Positions 7,284-15,092 of a stretch of DNA of 20,181 nt are shown here, one piece after another. Numbering within the stretch: the stretch's first letter is position 1; each line of letters opens with the position of its first letter. A model generated the notes under the pieces. It saw nothing but the letters and a program-made list of their open reading frames with translations. It searched no databases and was not told where the DNA came from. Source of the DNA: DATGSL01 sp964645585 (GTDB taxonomy: Bacteria > Verrucomicrobiota > Verrucomicrobiia > Opitutales > T3Sed10-336). The stretch lies in contig CAZYAN010000064.1 in the NCBI GenBank assembly GCA_964645585.1, positions 1 through 20,181 on the forward strand, written 5' to 3'. Made by a program: the position numbers and the translations under genes.

Positions 7284-8306
7284 ATGAAAAACGAGTTCGA
7301 TGTAACAATAGCGAAGCCCTACCTTCTTTTTTTGGGCGATGTTGATCATGATCTGTCCGCGAAGACCTCTCGGGGGATTGCGGAATGGCGCCCCGAAGAT
7401 TGCGTAGGTCAACGCAGGCTCGAAGGTTGCGGGACGGCACTCAACTTGCCCGATTTGAACTACCGGGAAGCGGTCGAAAAGGGCGCGAAGACGCTGATCG
7501 TCGGAGTGACCAACGCGGGCGGTATTCTTGAGAAACACTGGATTCCGGACTTGGTCGAAGCACTCGAAGCGGGCTTGGATATCGCCAGCGGCCTGCACGC
7601 GCGACTGAGCGATGTGCCGGAACTTCGGGAGAGCGCGGCGCGGCTGGGGCGGACCTTGCACGACGTTCGCCATCCGCGCTGGACGATTCCAGTCGGGAAA
7701 GGAATTAAACGCCCGGGCAAGCGGCTGCTGACAGTCGGAACCGACTGTTCGATCGGCAAGATGTTCACGGCGCTTTCGATCGAACGCGAAATGCGGGCGC
7801 GCGATTTCAAAGTGGACTTCCGCGCGACAGGACAAACCGGGATTTTCATCGCGGGCGGCGGTATCTGTATTGACGCGGTTGTTGCCGATTTCGTCGCCGG
7901 CGCGGTTGAGGTGATGACGCCGGCCAATGATCCGGATCATTGGGACATCATCGAAGGGCAGGGCTCCCTGTTGCACCCGTCCTTCGCTGGAGTAAGCCTT
8001 TCCCTGCTCCACGGGGCGCAGCCGGATGCGCTGGTGATGTGTCACCAGCCGGGCCGAAAGTACATGCGCGGACTCGACCACCGGCCTTTGCCGAATCTTC
8101 AGGATTGCATTGATCTCAACATTCGTGCCGCGCGCGTCACGAATCCGTCCGTCCGTTGCGTCGGCATCAGCCTCAATACGAAGTTGATGGACCCGAAGGC
8201 AGCCGCTGACGAGATCAAGCGAACGGAGGATGAGTTTGGCATCCCGTGTATCGATCCGTCGATTACCGGAGTCGGTCCTATTGTTGATCGGCTGGCTCAG
8301 TTATGA
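7284..8306 (+). CDS. dgcN: DgcN-like D-glutamate N-acetyltransferase (DUF1611 family)
   Basis: The 340-residue product belongs to the DUF1611 family. The N-terminal domain starts with KPYLLFLGDV (11-20) and holds GIAEWRPEDCVGQ (31-43). The C-terminal P-loop-like domain begins with the signature TVGTDCSIGKMF (150-161). In marine bacteria DgcN acetylates D-glutamate, and its partner DgcA then racemises N-acetyl-D-glutamate, opening a D-glutamate catabolic route. The next gene here is a DgcA-like epimerase overlapping by four bases (ATGA), which supports this over a generic DUF1611 call. The ATG at 7284 gives the family's usual N-terminus; an in-frame TTG at 7245 would add 13 residues. No strong Shine-Dalgarno is visible at either. 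Alternative: a related role in recycling L-Ala-D-Glu peptides. Confidence 0.85.
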   Translation: MKNEFDVTIAKPYLLFLGDVDHDLSAKTSRGIAEWRPEDCVGQRRLEGCGTALNLPDLNYREAVEKGAKTLIVGVTNAGGILEKHWIPDLVEALEAGLDIASGLHARLSDVPELRESAARLGRTLHDVRHPRWTIPVGKGIKRPGKRLLTVGTDCSIGKMFTALSIEREMRARDFKVDFRATGQTGIFIAGGGICIDAVVADFVAGAVEVMTPANDPDHWDIIEGQGSLLHPSFAGVSLSLLHGAQPDALVMCHQPGRKYMRGLDHRPLPNLQDCIDLNIRAARVTNPSVRCVGISLNTKLMDPKAAADEIKRTEDEFGIPCIDPSITGVGPIVDRLAQL

Positions 8307-9283
8307 GGGAGCTGAACGTCCGGCGGGAAGTCTGGCCGATTCGCGGCGTTTTTCGGATCTCTCGCGGCAGCCGGACCGAAGTCCATGTCATCGTCGTTGA
8401 GATTACCGACAATGGCGTGACTGGCCGCGGTGAGTCGGTGCCGTACAGCCGTTATCATGAGAGTCCGGAATCCGTACTTGAGACGATCGAATCGCACCGT
8501 GCCCAAATCGCTGCTGGACTGACGCGCGACGAACTGCGGGCGTCTCTTCCGGCCGGCGCGGCGCGGAACGCGATTGATTGCGCTCTTTGGGATCTCGAAG
8601 CAAAACAGCTGGGGAAGGCGGTTTGGGAGCTTGCAGGTCTCGATGCTCCCCAGCCGGTGACGACCGCGGTGACGATCAGCGTGGACACGCCTGAACGGAT
8701 GGTCGAAGCGGCCCGCAAGCAGGCGTCGGCACCCTTGCTGAAAATTAAACTCGGAGGGGAGGGCGATCTCGAACGCATGGCAGCCGTCCGCGAAGGTGCG
8801 CCGAACGCGCGGTTGATTGTCGATGCCAACGAGGCGTGGACGCCGGAACTTTGCCGGCGGATGATGCCGGAGATGGCCCGATTCAATGTTGAGCTGGTTG
8901 AGCAGCCGCTGCCGAGCGGCAACGACGCGGTTTTACGAGAGATCGAGCATCCGGTCCCGGTATGCGCCGATGAGTCGTGTCATGTCGCCGCTGACCTTCC
9001 TGGTCTCCGGGGCCTGTACGAATTCGTGAACATCAAGCTCGACAAGACCGGGGGGCTGACGGAGGCGTTGATCCTCGCGCGCGAAGCCCAGGCCGCGGGA
9101 TTTCGGATCATGGTCGGCTGCATGCTCGGCACCTCGCTTGCGATGGCGCCGGCCGTGTTGCTGGCGAATTTCGCCGAAGTCGTCGACCTCGACGGACCGT
9201 TGCTGCTCGATCGCGACCGGGAAAACGGCCTGCATTATTCGGATGGCCTTGTGCATTCGCCCGAGCCGGCCCTGTGGGGCTGA
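8303..9283 (+). CDS. dgcA: DgcA-like N-acetyl-D-glutamate racemase / dipeptide epimerase
   Basis: This 326-residue enolase-superfamily protein belongs to the muconate-lactonising subgroup of L-Ala-D/L-Glu epimerases. The catalytic set is complete: the KxK motif in LLKIKLGG (Lys147, Lys149), metal ligands Asp174 (LIVDANEAW), Glu200 (ELVEQPLP) and Asp223 (VCADES), and the second-base lysine Lys245 in VNIKLDKTGG. A capping domain precedes the barrel (about 1-115). The start overlaps the dgcN stop in an ATGA, implying translational coupling. With dgcN beside it the likely substrate is N-acetyl-D-glutamate. A murein dipeptide such as L-Ala-D-Glu remains possible, since sequence alone separates these poorly. 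Confidence 0.87.
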   Translation: MRELNVRREVWPIRGVFRISRGSRTEVHVIVVEITDNGVTGRGESVPYSRYHESPESVLETIESHRAQIAAGLTRDELRASLPAGAARNAIDCALWDLEAKQLGKAVWELAGLDAPQPVTTAVTISVDTPERMVEAARKQASAPLLKIKLGGEGDLERMAAVREGAPNARLIVDANEAWTPELCRRMMPEMARFNVELVEQPLPSGNDAVLREIEHPVPVCADESCHVAADLPGLRGLYEFVNIKLDKTGGLTEALILAREAQAAGFRIMVGCMLGTSLAMAPAVLLANFAEVVDLDGPLLLDRDRENGLHYSDGLVHSPEPALWG

Positions 9284-9380
9284 AGCGGGCGAAGTCTTTG
9301 GTTTTTGGTCCTGAGTCCGAGGCGAGGGGCAGGGGCCATCTGGATTTGGCAGTTCGCCGCCGTTTGCTCAGTGGAAAACG

Positions 9381-10949
9381 CTATTGCTCTGTATTTCTCG
9401 GGGTGAATTCCTCCAGCAGTTGCGGCGTGGCAGGAACATCTTTGATGATCTGCGAAGGCGCCGGGCCAACCCCGATGTAGCGCAAGTTCGGCAGCTCGCT
9501 CGGCCAGGGCGCACCGATGTAAGCGATGTCGAGCATGTGTTTAAACGACCCCGCGATATAGCGCTTCGCGTTGAGCGGCAGATCGGCAAAACTTCGGATC
9601 GCGGAAAGATCCTCCTTCCACCCGGGATAGCGGGCATAGACCGGGTGGAGTACCTGGTGAAGAGTGCGTCGGCGGGGAACATGATGGAGGATGTTACCGT
9701 CAGGATCGCGATACGCGGTGCAGACGAGAAGATCACTGTTCCAGTCGCCTTGATGGGTCAAGGCGTCGAGCTTATTGATAGCCAGACATTGAAAACCGCC
9801 GTAGCGGAGGGCGTCGCCCTTTTCAACAGCGTCGAACCAGCCGACCATGCGCTGGCGCCCGGTTGAGGTGCCGTATTCGAGATGCTTGAGGATGGCCGTC
9901 AGCGGATGATCGTCATCCATTTTCGTGATAAACGTATGCGTGCCGACCTTCGTATCGTAAGCCTTCGCCGCGCCGATGGTATGGATCGGCTGAATGGGAA
10001 TTCCGCCGGAGAGGAAGAACTCGGGCGAGAACGTGTGCGAGGCGGTGACGTTTGGCGAAAATCCGTGACGCTTGTCGAGCCAGAAGGATTGGCCGAACTC
10101 GCCAATGACATAGCGATCCTCGCGCAACGCTTGCAGGATGAGTTCCCGAACATCGACGATATTGTCACGCAACTCGGCCCCGGCTTCCCAGTAGGTTTCA
10201 ACTATCTCGTCAACCCGCAGAGTAAACGGCTCGGCGCCTTTGAAACGAGTAAAGTCGAATTCGCTTTTGGAGAAGACGCCCGATTCGATCGACTCGGCAT
10301 TGGCGCGGGTTTCCGCTTCCGTCAGCCCTTCGAAGAATCGGTCCCATGCGGCGGCATCAACTTGGCAGACGTGACGGATGCAGGCGACGGCTCGCTCCAG
10401 CCGCTGGGTGAGGCGGCGGCGGAAATCCTCCTTTGGTCCCCGGAAATCGCTAAAGTAGATTTGCCACTGACCGGTTTCGTCGCGATAGGCCGGCGAGATT
10501 CCGCGCCCGGTCGAACCCCGCGGCTCCTCGTGCAGAACGTTCACGCGATAATCTTCCCAAGCGAGATCCAGCAATCGGTGCGAAAGATCGGAAACCATGG
10601 TCCGCTCGTCGATGGCGAGCCGGCGCACGACATCGTAGCCTCTCGCCTCCAGCGGCCGGGCCTCCCACCAGACTTTGCGCGGATCCGCGACCACGCCGCT
10701 CCCGAGGGCGAGGTGCGACACGTTCTTTTCAACAACGCCGGCCGGCAGAAGATTGAGCTTCAATCCCGCGGCGGTATGGCCCGAATTTGCCCCGCCATTT
10801 ACCTTGAGAACCATCGCCACGCACGACGGCTCCCCGGTTTCCTGGCGGAGTTCTTCGGCGATTTCTGCGATCAGGCGTCCTTTGCCCTCATCGCCCATAC
10901 TGATGCCGACATCGGCGATCAGCCTGCTGGTAAACGGATTCAAGGCCAT
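9381..10949 (-). CDS. Divergent, enlarged adenylosuccinate synthetase-like protein
   Basis: Adenylosuccinate synthetase joins IMP and aspartate using GTP on the way to AMP. Family marks are MGDEGKGR (18-25, catalytic Asp20), GGANSGHT (52-59, catalytic His58), GSTGRGISPAY (145-155), LDKRHGFSPNVTASHT (291-306), YGTSTGRQRMVGWFDAV (359-375) and KLDALT (393-398). At 522 residues it is well above the usual 420-450. Extra sequence lies after GKGR and between the GRGI and EFGQS motifs (about 160-280). The EGAQGT loop reads EFGQSF, and the C-terminal nucleotide motif GPxR reads GPAPSQ. The ATG at 10949 places the GDEGKG loop as in the family; the frame open to 11129 would add 60 non-conserved residues. 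No purine genes are nearby. It may be the organism's only PurA or a paralogue with a different substrate. Confidence 0.8.
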   Translation of the reverse strand: MALNPFTSRLIADVGISMGDEGKGRLIAEIAEELRQETGEPSCVAMVLKVNGGANSGHTAAGLKLNLLPAGVVEKNVSHLALGSGVVADPRKVWWEARPLEARGYDVVRRLAIDERTMVSDLSHRLLDLAWEDYRVNVLHEEPRGSTGRGISPAYRDETGQWQIYFSDFRGPKEDFRRRLTQRLERAVACIRHVCQVDAAAWDRFFEGLTEAETRANAESIESGVFSKSEFDFTRFKGAEPFTLRVDEIVETYWEAGAELRDNIVDVRELILQALREDRYVIGEFGQSFWLDKRHGFSPNVTASHTFSPEFFLSGGIPIQPIHTIGAAKAYDTKVGTHTFITKMDDDHPLTAILKHLEYGTSTGRQRMVGWFDAVEKGDALRYGGFQCLAINKLDALTHQGDWNSDLLVCTAYRDPDGNILHHVPRRRTLHQVLHPVYARYPGWKEDLSAIRSFADLPLNAKRYIAGSFKHMLDIAYIGAPWPSELPNLRYIGVGPAPSQIIKDVPATPQLLEEFTPRNTEQ

Positions 10950-11145
10950 AAACGGCAATTCATCCCAAATATCCGGGGGAAAGACACGAAAAAAGTGGCG
11001 GCAACGTAAAGACAGTTTGTTCGGGGTCTGAAAAGCACCCCGCCGCTGTTTCGCCGGTGGCTGGAACGTTAACCGATCTTGACTTGCCGGCCGCCGGCGA
11101 ATTGGATTCAAAGCGCGCATTTTTTCCATCCCGCTGTTTCATGCG
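10950..11145. promoter_or_regulatory. Divergent intergenic region between the purA-like and amidase genes
   Basis: These 196 bases separate two divergent starts and must hold both promoters. TTGACT at 11079-11084 matches a -35 element for the rightward amidase; 17 bases later is TTGGAT, a poor -10. The spacer carries the GC-rich near-palindrome GCCGGCCGCCGGC. No clear promoter is visible for the leftward gene. The assignment is tentative. Confidence 0.35.
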
Positions 11146-13146
11146 ATGCCCTCAAAAATGATTTCTTTCCGCTCCCTTCGTTCCGCGGGCTCGTTTGCGG
11201 TCGCGGGCCTGATTTTCTCGCTGCTTTCCTGTTCGCCCTTGTTCGGCAGTTTGGCAGGACGTAAGATCGGTATCGATCCCGGGCACGGAGCAGGGGTGAA
11301 TCAAGGCGTGGTTATCGCGGAAGGAACCTGGGTTCTCGACGCGAGCCTTCGAGCGCGCACGCATTTTCAGAACGACGGAGCGACCGTCGTGATGACGCGA
11401 ACAACGGGGGCGGATCCCGCTCTCGCGACCCGCGCCAATATCGCGAATTCGAACAACGTTCACCAGCTCTTGGTCGTCCACAGCAATGCCGCCGGTGCGA
11501 GTGCCCAGGGCATTGAAGCCATTTGGTGCGACCAGAACCCTAGCCCGAACGCGAGTAAGAATCTCGCGGACCGGCTGCGTATCCGGGCGCTGAATATGGT
11601 TCACAACGCCAACCGCGCAACCAAGGAATGTCTGCAAGTCGGCCGCGGCTTCCATTTCTATATGATCCGCTCCGTCGTCAACATGCCGGCGTCATTGCCG
11701 GAATATTATTTTCATACCAATCCCTGGGAAAATCAAAATATCCACAACACCGCGGCCGGCCGGGAAAATGTGGCCAAGTCAATGTACGCCGCGGTCTGCG
11801 ACATCTATGGCGTTACGCCCAGCTTCGAACCCCCGGTTCCGCCATCGACCACCTTCGCCGCTGGTGACTGGGTGAAGACGACGGCTGATCCGACGCTCAA
11901 TCTTCGCGCTGGCCCATCGACCGCGGACGAGATTCTGACCGCTCTGCCGGTCGGCACGCTCGCGCGGGTAAGAGATCATGCCAATAACGGGATTCACGCG
12001 AACAGTAACAGTTGGTGGTACGTTGAAGTGCATCCAGGCGGGGAGCGCGGCTGGCTGGCTGAATTTTATCTCGAGAAGACCGAGGGCCCGGGCGATCCGA
12101 GCGTCGACCTTATTATTGACAACAGCAGCCCGGGGTTCTCGGCATCGGCAAGCTGGGGCAGCGCCACATGGGCAGCGGACAAGTTTGGCGCCGATTACCG
12201 GTTTCGCGCGGTTGAGGCGATAAGCGATCGCGCTTCATGGACGGCGGAACTTCCGTTCGCGGGCAGTTATCAGGTCTACGCCTGGTGGAGCAGTGCTTCC
12301 GACCGCTCCCAAAGCGCGCCGTACACGGTGGCCCATGCCGGAGGCGATCAGTTGGTCCGGGTCAACCAGAGAGAGGGCGGCGGCCAGTGGAATTTACTCG
12401 GAACCTACGACTTCAGCGCGGGGCCGGCGCATGTATATCTCTCGTGCTGGACGTCCAATTCCGGGTCCGATGTCGTGATTGCCGATGCCGTGCGGTTCGT
12501 GACCTTTGATGAACCGCCGCCAGTTGTGTATCGCGCGCTGGCCATCGAGATTGATGGTGACGGCTCCGTGCTGCAGACACCGCAGGCGGACGAATACGCG
12601 GACGGCACAATGGTGCAGTTTCAAGCGGTGCCCGGCGAAGGTTACGCGTTCCTTGAATGGTCTGGCGATTTATCCAGCGCGCAGAACCCGCTCAACCTGA
12701 TCATCGACCGGGATTATTCGCTCGTCGCCCGTTTTGGGCGGACGTATGCCGCGTGGGTTCAGCAATATTTCTCGCCTGAGGAACGCGCGAATCCGAACGT
12801 GAGCGGCGAACTCGCATCGCCAGCCGGTGACGGCATATCCAACCTGCTGAAGTACGCACTGGGGCTCGATCCCAAACAAACCTATGCGGGTGCCGCGCCA
12901 TCGCTCGAGCGCACAGGGGAGGGAACTTCCGCACACCTGACGCTTGCCTTTTCGCGTCCGACTGGTGTGAGCGATATTGACTATCTCGTCGAGCTGTCGG
13001 ACGAACCCGACGGCCTGTGGGCGGAACGTGCGGAACTCGTTTCTGAGCACGAAATCGACGGGATCATCACCGCTGTCTATCGCGACCCGGCTTCGATCGA
13101 CGCCGTCGATCGCCGGTTCATTCGCTTGCGGGTTACCCGAAACTAA
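11146..13146 (+). CDS. Secreted multidomain N-acetylmuramoyl-L-alanine amidase
   Basis: The 666-residue protein begins with a hydrophobic export signal ending in LLSC (possible lipobox, Cys29) or LFG-S. An Amidase_3 domain follows (about 40-222): KIGIDPGHG with His47, Glu59, VVHSN with His112, and the terminal glutamate in SLPEYYFHTNPWE (Glu186). These are the zinc and catalytic residues that cleave the MurNAc-L-Ala bond. Next come a bacterial SH3 domain (about 240-310, LNLRAGPST), a beta-sandwich resembling the golvesin/xanthan-lyase C-terminal domain (about 320-452), an InlB-like repeat unit (about 463-530, GEGYAFLEWSGD) and a tail with GDGISNLLKYALGLDP (561-576) found on many verrucomicrobial exported proteins. 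The extra modules point to wall or polysaccharide binding outside the cytoplasm. The start could also be the ATG at 11158; neither has a clear ribosome site. Confidence 0.88.
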   Translation: MPSKMISFRSLRSAGSFAVAGLIFSLLSCSPLFGSLAGRKIGIDPGHGAGVNQGVVIAEGTWVLDASLRARTHFQNDGATVVMTRTTGADPALATRANIANSNNVHQLLVVHSNAAGASAQGIEAIWCDQNPSPNASKNLADRLRIRALNMVHNANRATKECLQVGRGFHFYMIRSVVNMPASLPEYYFHTNPWENQNIHNTAAGRENVAKSMYAAVCDIYGVTPSFEPPVPPSTTFAAGDWVKTTADPTLNLRAGPSTADEILTALPVGTLARVRDHANNGIHANSNSWWYVEVHPGGERGWLAEFYLEKTEGPGDPSVDLIIDNSSPGFSASASWGSATWAADKFGADYRFRAVEAISDRASWTAELPFAGSYQVYAWWSSASDRSQSAPYTVAHAGGDQLVRVNQREGGGQWNLLGTYDFSAGPAHVYLSCWTSNSGSDVVIADAVRFVTFDEPPPVVYRALAIEIDGDGSVLQTPQADEYADGTMVQFQAVPGEGYAFLEWSGDLSSAQNPLNLIIDRDYSLVARFGRTYAAWVQQYFSPEERANPNVSGELASPAGDGISNLLKYALGLDPKQTYAGAAPSLERTGEGTSAHLTLAFSRPTGVSDIDYLVELSDEPDGLWAERAELVSEHEIDGIITAVYRDPASIDAVDRRFIRLRVTRN

Positions 13147-13174
13147 ACGCGCGGCGTCAGACGGCGGGGGGCGC

Positions 13175-14206
13175 TCAGCGGGAGCTGCCCGGCCAAAAGT
13201 CTTCGACTTTGTTCTGAAGAAAGTCGATCCACGCCGGGTGGGCATTCAGACAGGGGATGTGCGTAAAACTTTCACCGCCGGCATCGAGGAAGGTTTGTTT
13301 TCCTTCCATCGCGATCTCTTCGAGCGTTTCCAGGCAGTCGGTGACAAACGCCGGACACATGATCAGCAGCTTTTTAACGCTGCCTTCGCGGCCGAGGCGC
13401 TCGAGTTCCTGATCGGTATAGGGTTCCAGCCATGGTTCCCGCCCAAACCGTGATTGAAAGACGGTGCCGTACTTTCCGTCGGGAATTCCCGCGCGCTGAA
13501 CGAACGCCTTGACGGTGTGAAAACATTGCGCGCGGTAGCAGACCTCGTGAATCGGGCTCGGAGTGTCGCAGCAATTGGGCGCGATCATGCAATGGGCCTT
13601 GGACGGATCGCCTTTGCACAAATGCCTGCGCGGGATCCCGTGGAAGCTGAATAGAATCCGGTCGAACGGTTCTTTTAAATACTCGGCGGAGACCTGGTAG
13701 AGCGCCTCGATGTAGAGCGGATCCGCGTAGAACGGCCGCAAGATGTCCACCCGCATGTCCGGCGCGACCTTCGCCGCCTCCTCGCGAACTTTCACCACGA
13801 CCGTCTCGTAACTCGACATCGCGTATTGCGGATAGAGCGGGATCAGGAACAGCTCCTCAATTCCGTCAGCGCGGAGCCGGCTCAGAATCGAGTGGATGCT
13901 CGGCTGCTGGTAGCGCATGGCGAGTTCCACCGGCATCGAGAGGCGGTCCTGCAGATTTTTCTGAACTTCACGGCTGATCGTCAGCAGCGGCGAACCTTCT
14001 TTCGTCCAAATGCGTGAATAGGCTTCCGCGGTCTTTTTGGGGCGAGAGGGCAGCACCTTCGTGTAGATGATGTATTCACGAATTGGTGACGGCGCGTCGA
14101 TCACCCGCCTGTCGGTGAGAAACTCCTCTAAATAGGCTCGAACATCGCCGACCTCTGTCGATCGCGGCGTTCCAAGGTTGGCGAGTAAAACTGCTCGTTT
14201 TTTCAT
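13175..14206 (-). CDS. hemH: Ferrochelatase
   Basis: Ferrochelatase inserts Fe2+ into a porphyrin at the end of heme synthesis. The 343-residue protein has the N-terminal strand AVLLANLGTP (5-14), the catalytic His189 in LFSFHGIP, CYRAQCFHT (223-231), the VFQSRFGREPWLEPYT segment (249-264) and catalytic Glu312 in DAGGESFTH. Between His189 and CYRAQC lies a cysteine-rich stretch (Cys197, Cys206, Cys212, Cys213) resembling the internal [2Fe-2S] site of some bacterial ferrochelatases. The start at 14206 is fixed by a strong GGGAGG nine bases upstream; a longer frame to 14263 would overlap the preceding gene. Whether this organism makes protoporphyrin or coproporphyrin heme cannot be told from this gene alone. 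Confidence 0.94.
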   Translation of the reverse strand: MKKRAVLLANLGTPRSTEVGDVRAYLEEFLTDRRVIDAPSPIREYIIYTKVLPSRPKKTAEAYSRIWTKEGSPLLTISREVQKNLQDRLSMPVELAMRYQQPSIHSILSRLRADGIEELFLIPLYPQYAMSSYETVVVKVREEAAKVAPDMRVDILRPFYADPLYIEALYQVSAEYLKEPFDRILFSFHGIPRRHLCKGDPSKAHCMIAPNCCDTPSPIHEVCYRAQCFHTVKAFVQRAGIPDGKYGTVFQSRFGREPWLEPYTDQELERLGREGSVKKLLIMCPAFVTDCLETLEEIAMEGKQTFLDAGGESFTHIPCLNAHPAWIDFLQNKVEDFWPGSSR

Positions 14207-14215
14207 GCGTTTTGA

Positions 14216-14221
14216 CCTCCC
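14216..14221 (-). promoter_or_regulatory. Ribosome binding site of hemH
   Basis: GGGAGG on the minus strand is nine bases before the ATG at 14206. It is one of the clearest Shine-Dalgarno sequences in the window and decides the hemH start. It lies in the short gap after the stop of the upstream gene. Confidence 0.8.
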
Positions 14222-14225
14222 GGGA

Positions 14226-15074
14226 TCAGCTGCGTCCATAGCGGAAATCTTGTCCAGCGGCAAGACCTTCGCTGGCTGGAAGGTCGCCGAAGGCGATCAG
14301 GTTGCGAAGCGGACTCAGCAGTGACGGTCGCAGCATATCCTCTAAAACAAGATCGCGGCAGAGTCCGTCCAGGAAACGGTCGCGCTCTTCCGGATCGAGA
14401 CGCATCTGCTGACGGGCCTCGATCAAGTGGCAGCGGTAGTCAAGCCAGCGTGATTTAAACGAACGGGTGCGTTCGCAGTGACAGAACTTTCGGGTCGCCT
14501 CGCGCTGCCGGGCCGGAGGGAGCTGTCCGTCCAGCGCGGCAAAGACCAGCGAAAAATCGCTGCGAATAACAGGAGGCAGGTCTTGCGTATCCACGCCGAG
14601 AAGGCGGCAGCGGGCATCGAAGAGCAGCGATGAAAGTTCGTGCGGCTGGACCCGCAGCGCCAGCGCCAGCCATCGATAATCCCAGTTTTCAAGGTCGAAT
14701 CCGACCACCGCGAATTTCATCCGCGGGTCCAGTTCAATCAGCCTGCGCGGCGGCGTCGCGTCGGAACAGTAGGTCGCGCTCACGGGAGCGGCCATCAGGC
14801 TCTTTGCGAGAAACCGCTCCCAGTCGGACAGGCGCTTGAAAAACGGCAGGTGCAGCCAGCCTTCCCGCAAGAGAAGAGCAGAGGTTTGCCGCAACGCGGA
14901 TTCATCGAGATTGCAGAGACGCAGATATTCGCAGATCAGGTCAAAGTAGACCGTCACCAATTGAAAATAGGCGCCGTTATCACCCCGCCCGGCGCGCCGC
15001 AAAAGTGCGCGCAGAGGACTTCGCGAGGAATGCGACGATCGACAAGCTTTGGCGCGCTTGCTCATGAAGGCCAT
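14226..15074 (-). CDS. Unrecognised protein with sigma-factor-like and anti-sigma-like regions
   Basis: I recognise no named family for this 282-residue protein. By hand, residues about 24-100 align without gaps to region 2 of the ECF sigma factor at 2768-3403: LLRRAGRGDNGAYFQLV opposite VVRRVQAGEVEAFDHLI, with the hydrophobic pattern continuing. Residues about 112-158 align without gaps to its region 4 (LFDARCRL opposite LHYAKQQL). Identity is low (roughly 15-20 percent), and the DLTQD core-binding motif is replaced by RQTSALLLRE. A tail from about 172 contains ALDGQLPPARQREATRKFCHC, similar in layout to anti-sigma zinc domains (LDGELPP, helix, cysteines), but with CHC in place of HxxxCxxC. 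It lies between an acidic hypothetical and hemH, 20 bases from the hemH start. An ATG at 15065 is an equally possible start. Function unknown. Confidence 0.7.
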   Translation of the reverse strand: MAFMSKRAKACRSSHSSRSPLRALLRRAGRGDNGAYFQLVTVYFDLICEYLRLCNLDESALRQTSALLLREGWLHLPFFKRLSDWERFLAKSLMAAPVSATYCSDATPPRRLIELDPRMKFAVVGFDLENWDYRWLALALRVQPHELSSLLFDARCRLLGVDTQDLPPVIRSDFSLVFAALDGQLPPARQREATRKFCHCERTRSFKSRWLDYRCHLIEARQQMRLDPEERDRFLDGLCRDLVLEDMLRPSLLSPLRNLIAFGDLPASEGLAAGQDFRYGRS

Positions 15075-15092
15075 GCCGGACTGCGACCGAAA

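Noticed and set aside
7113..8081. Minus-strand frame of 322 codons opposite dgcN
   Set aside because: Antisense to a conserved DUF1611 gene and has no recognisable motifs.
9882..11009. Long plus-strand frame of 375 codons opposite the PurA-like gene
   Set aside because: Antisense to a gene with clear catalytic motifs; the composition is that of a shadow frame in GC-rich DNA.
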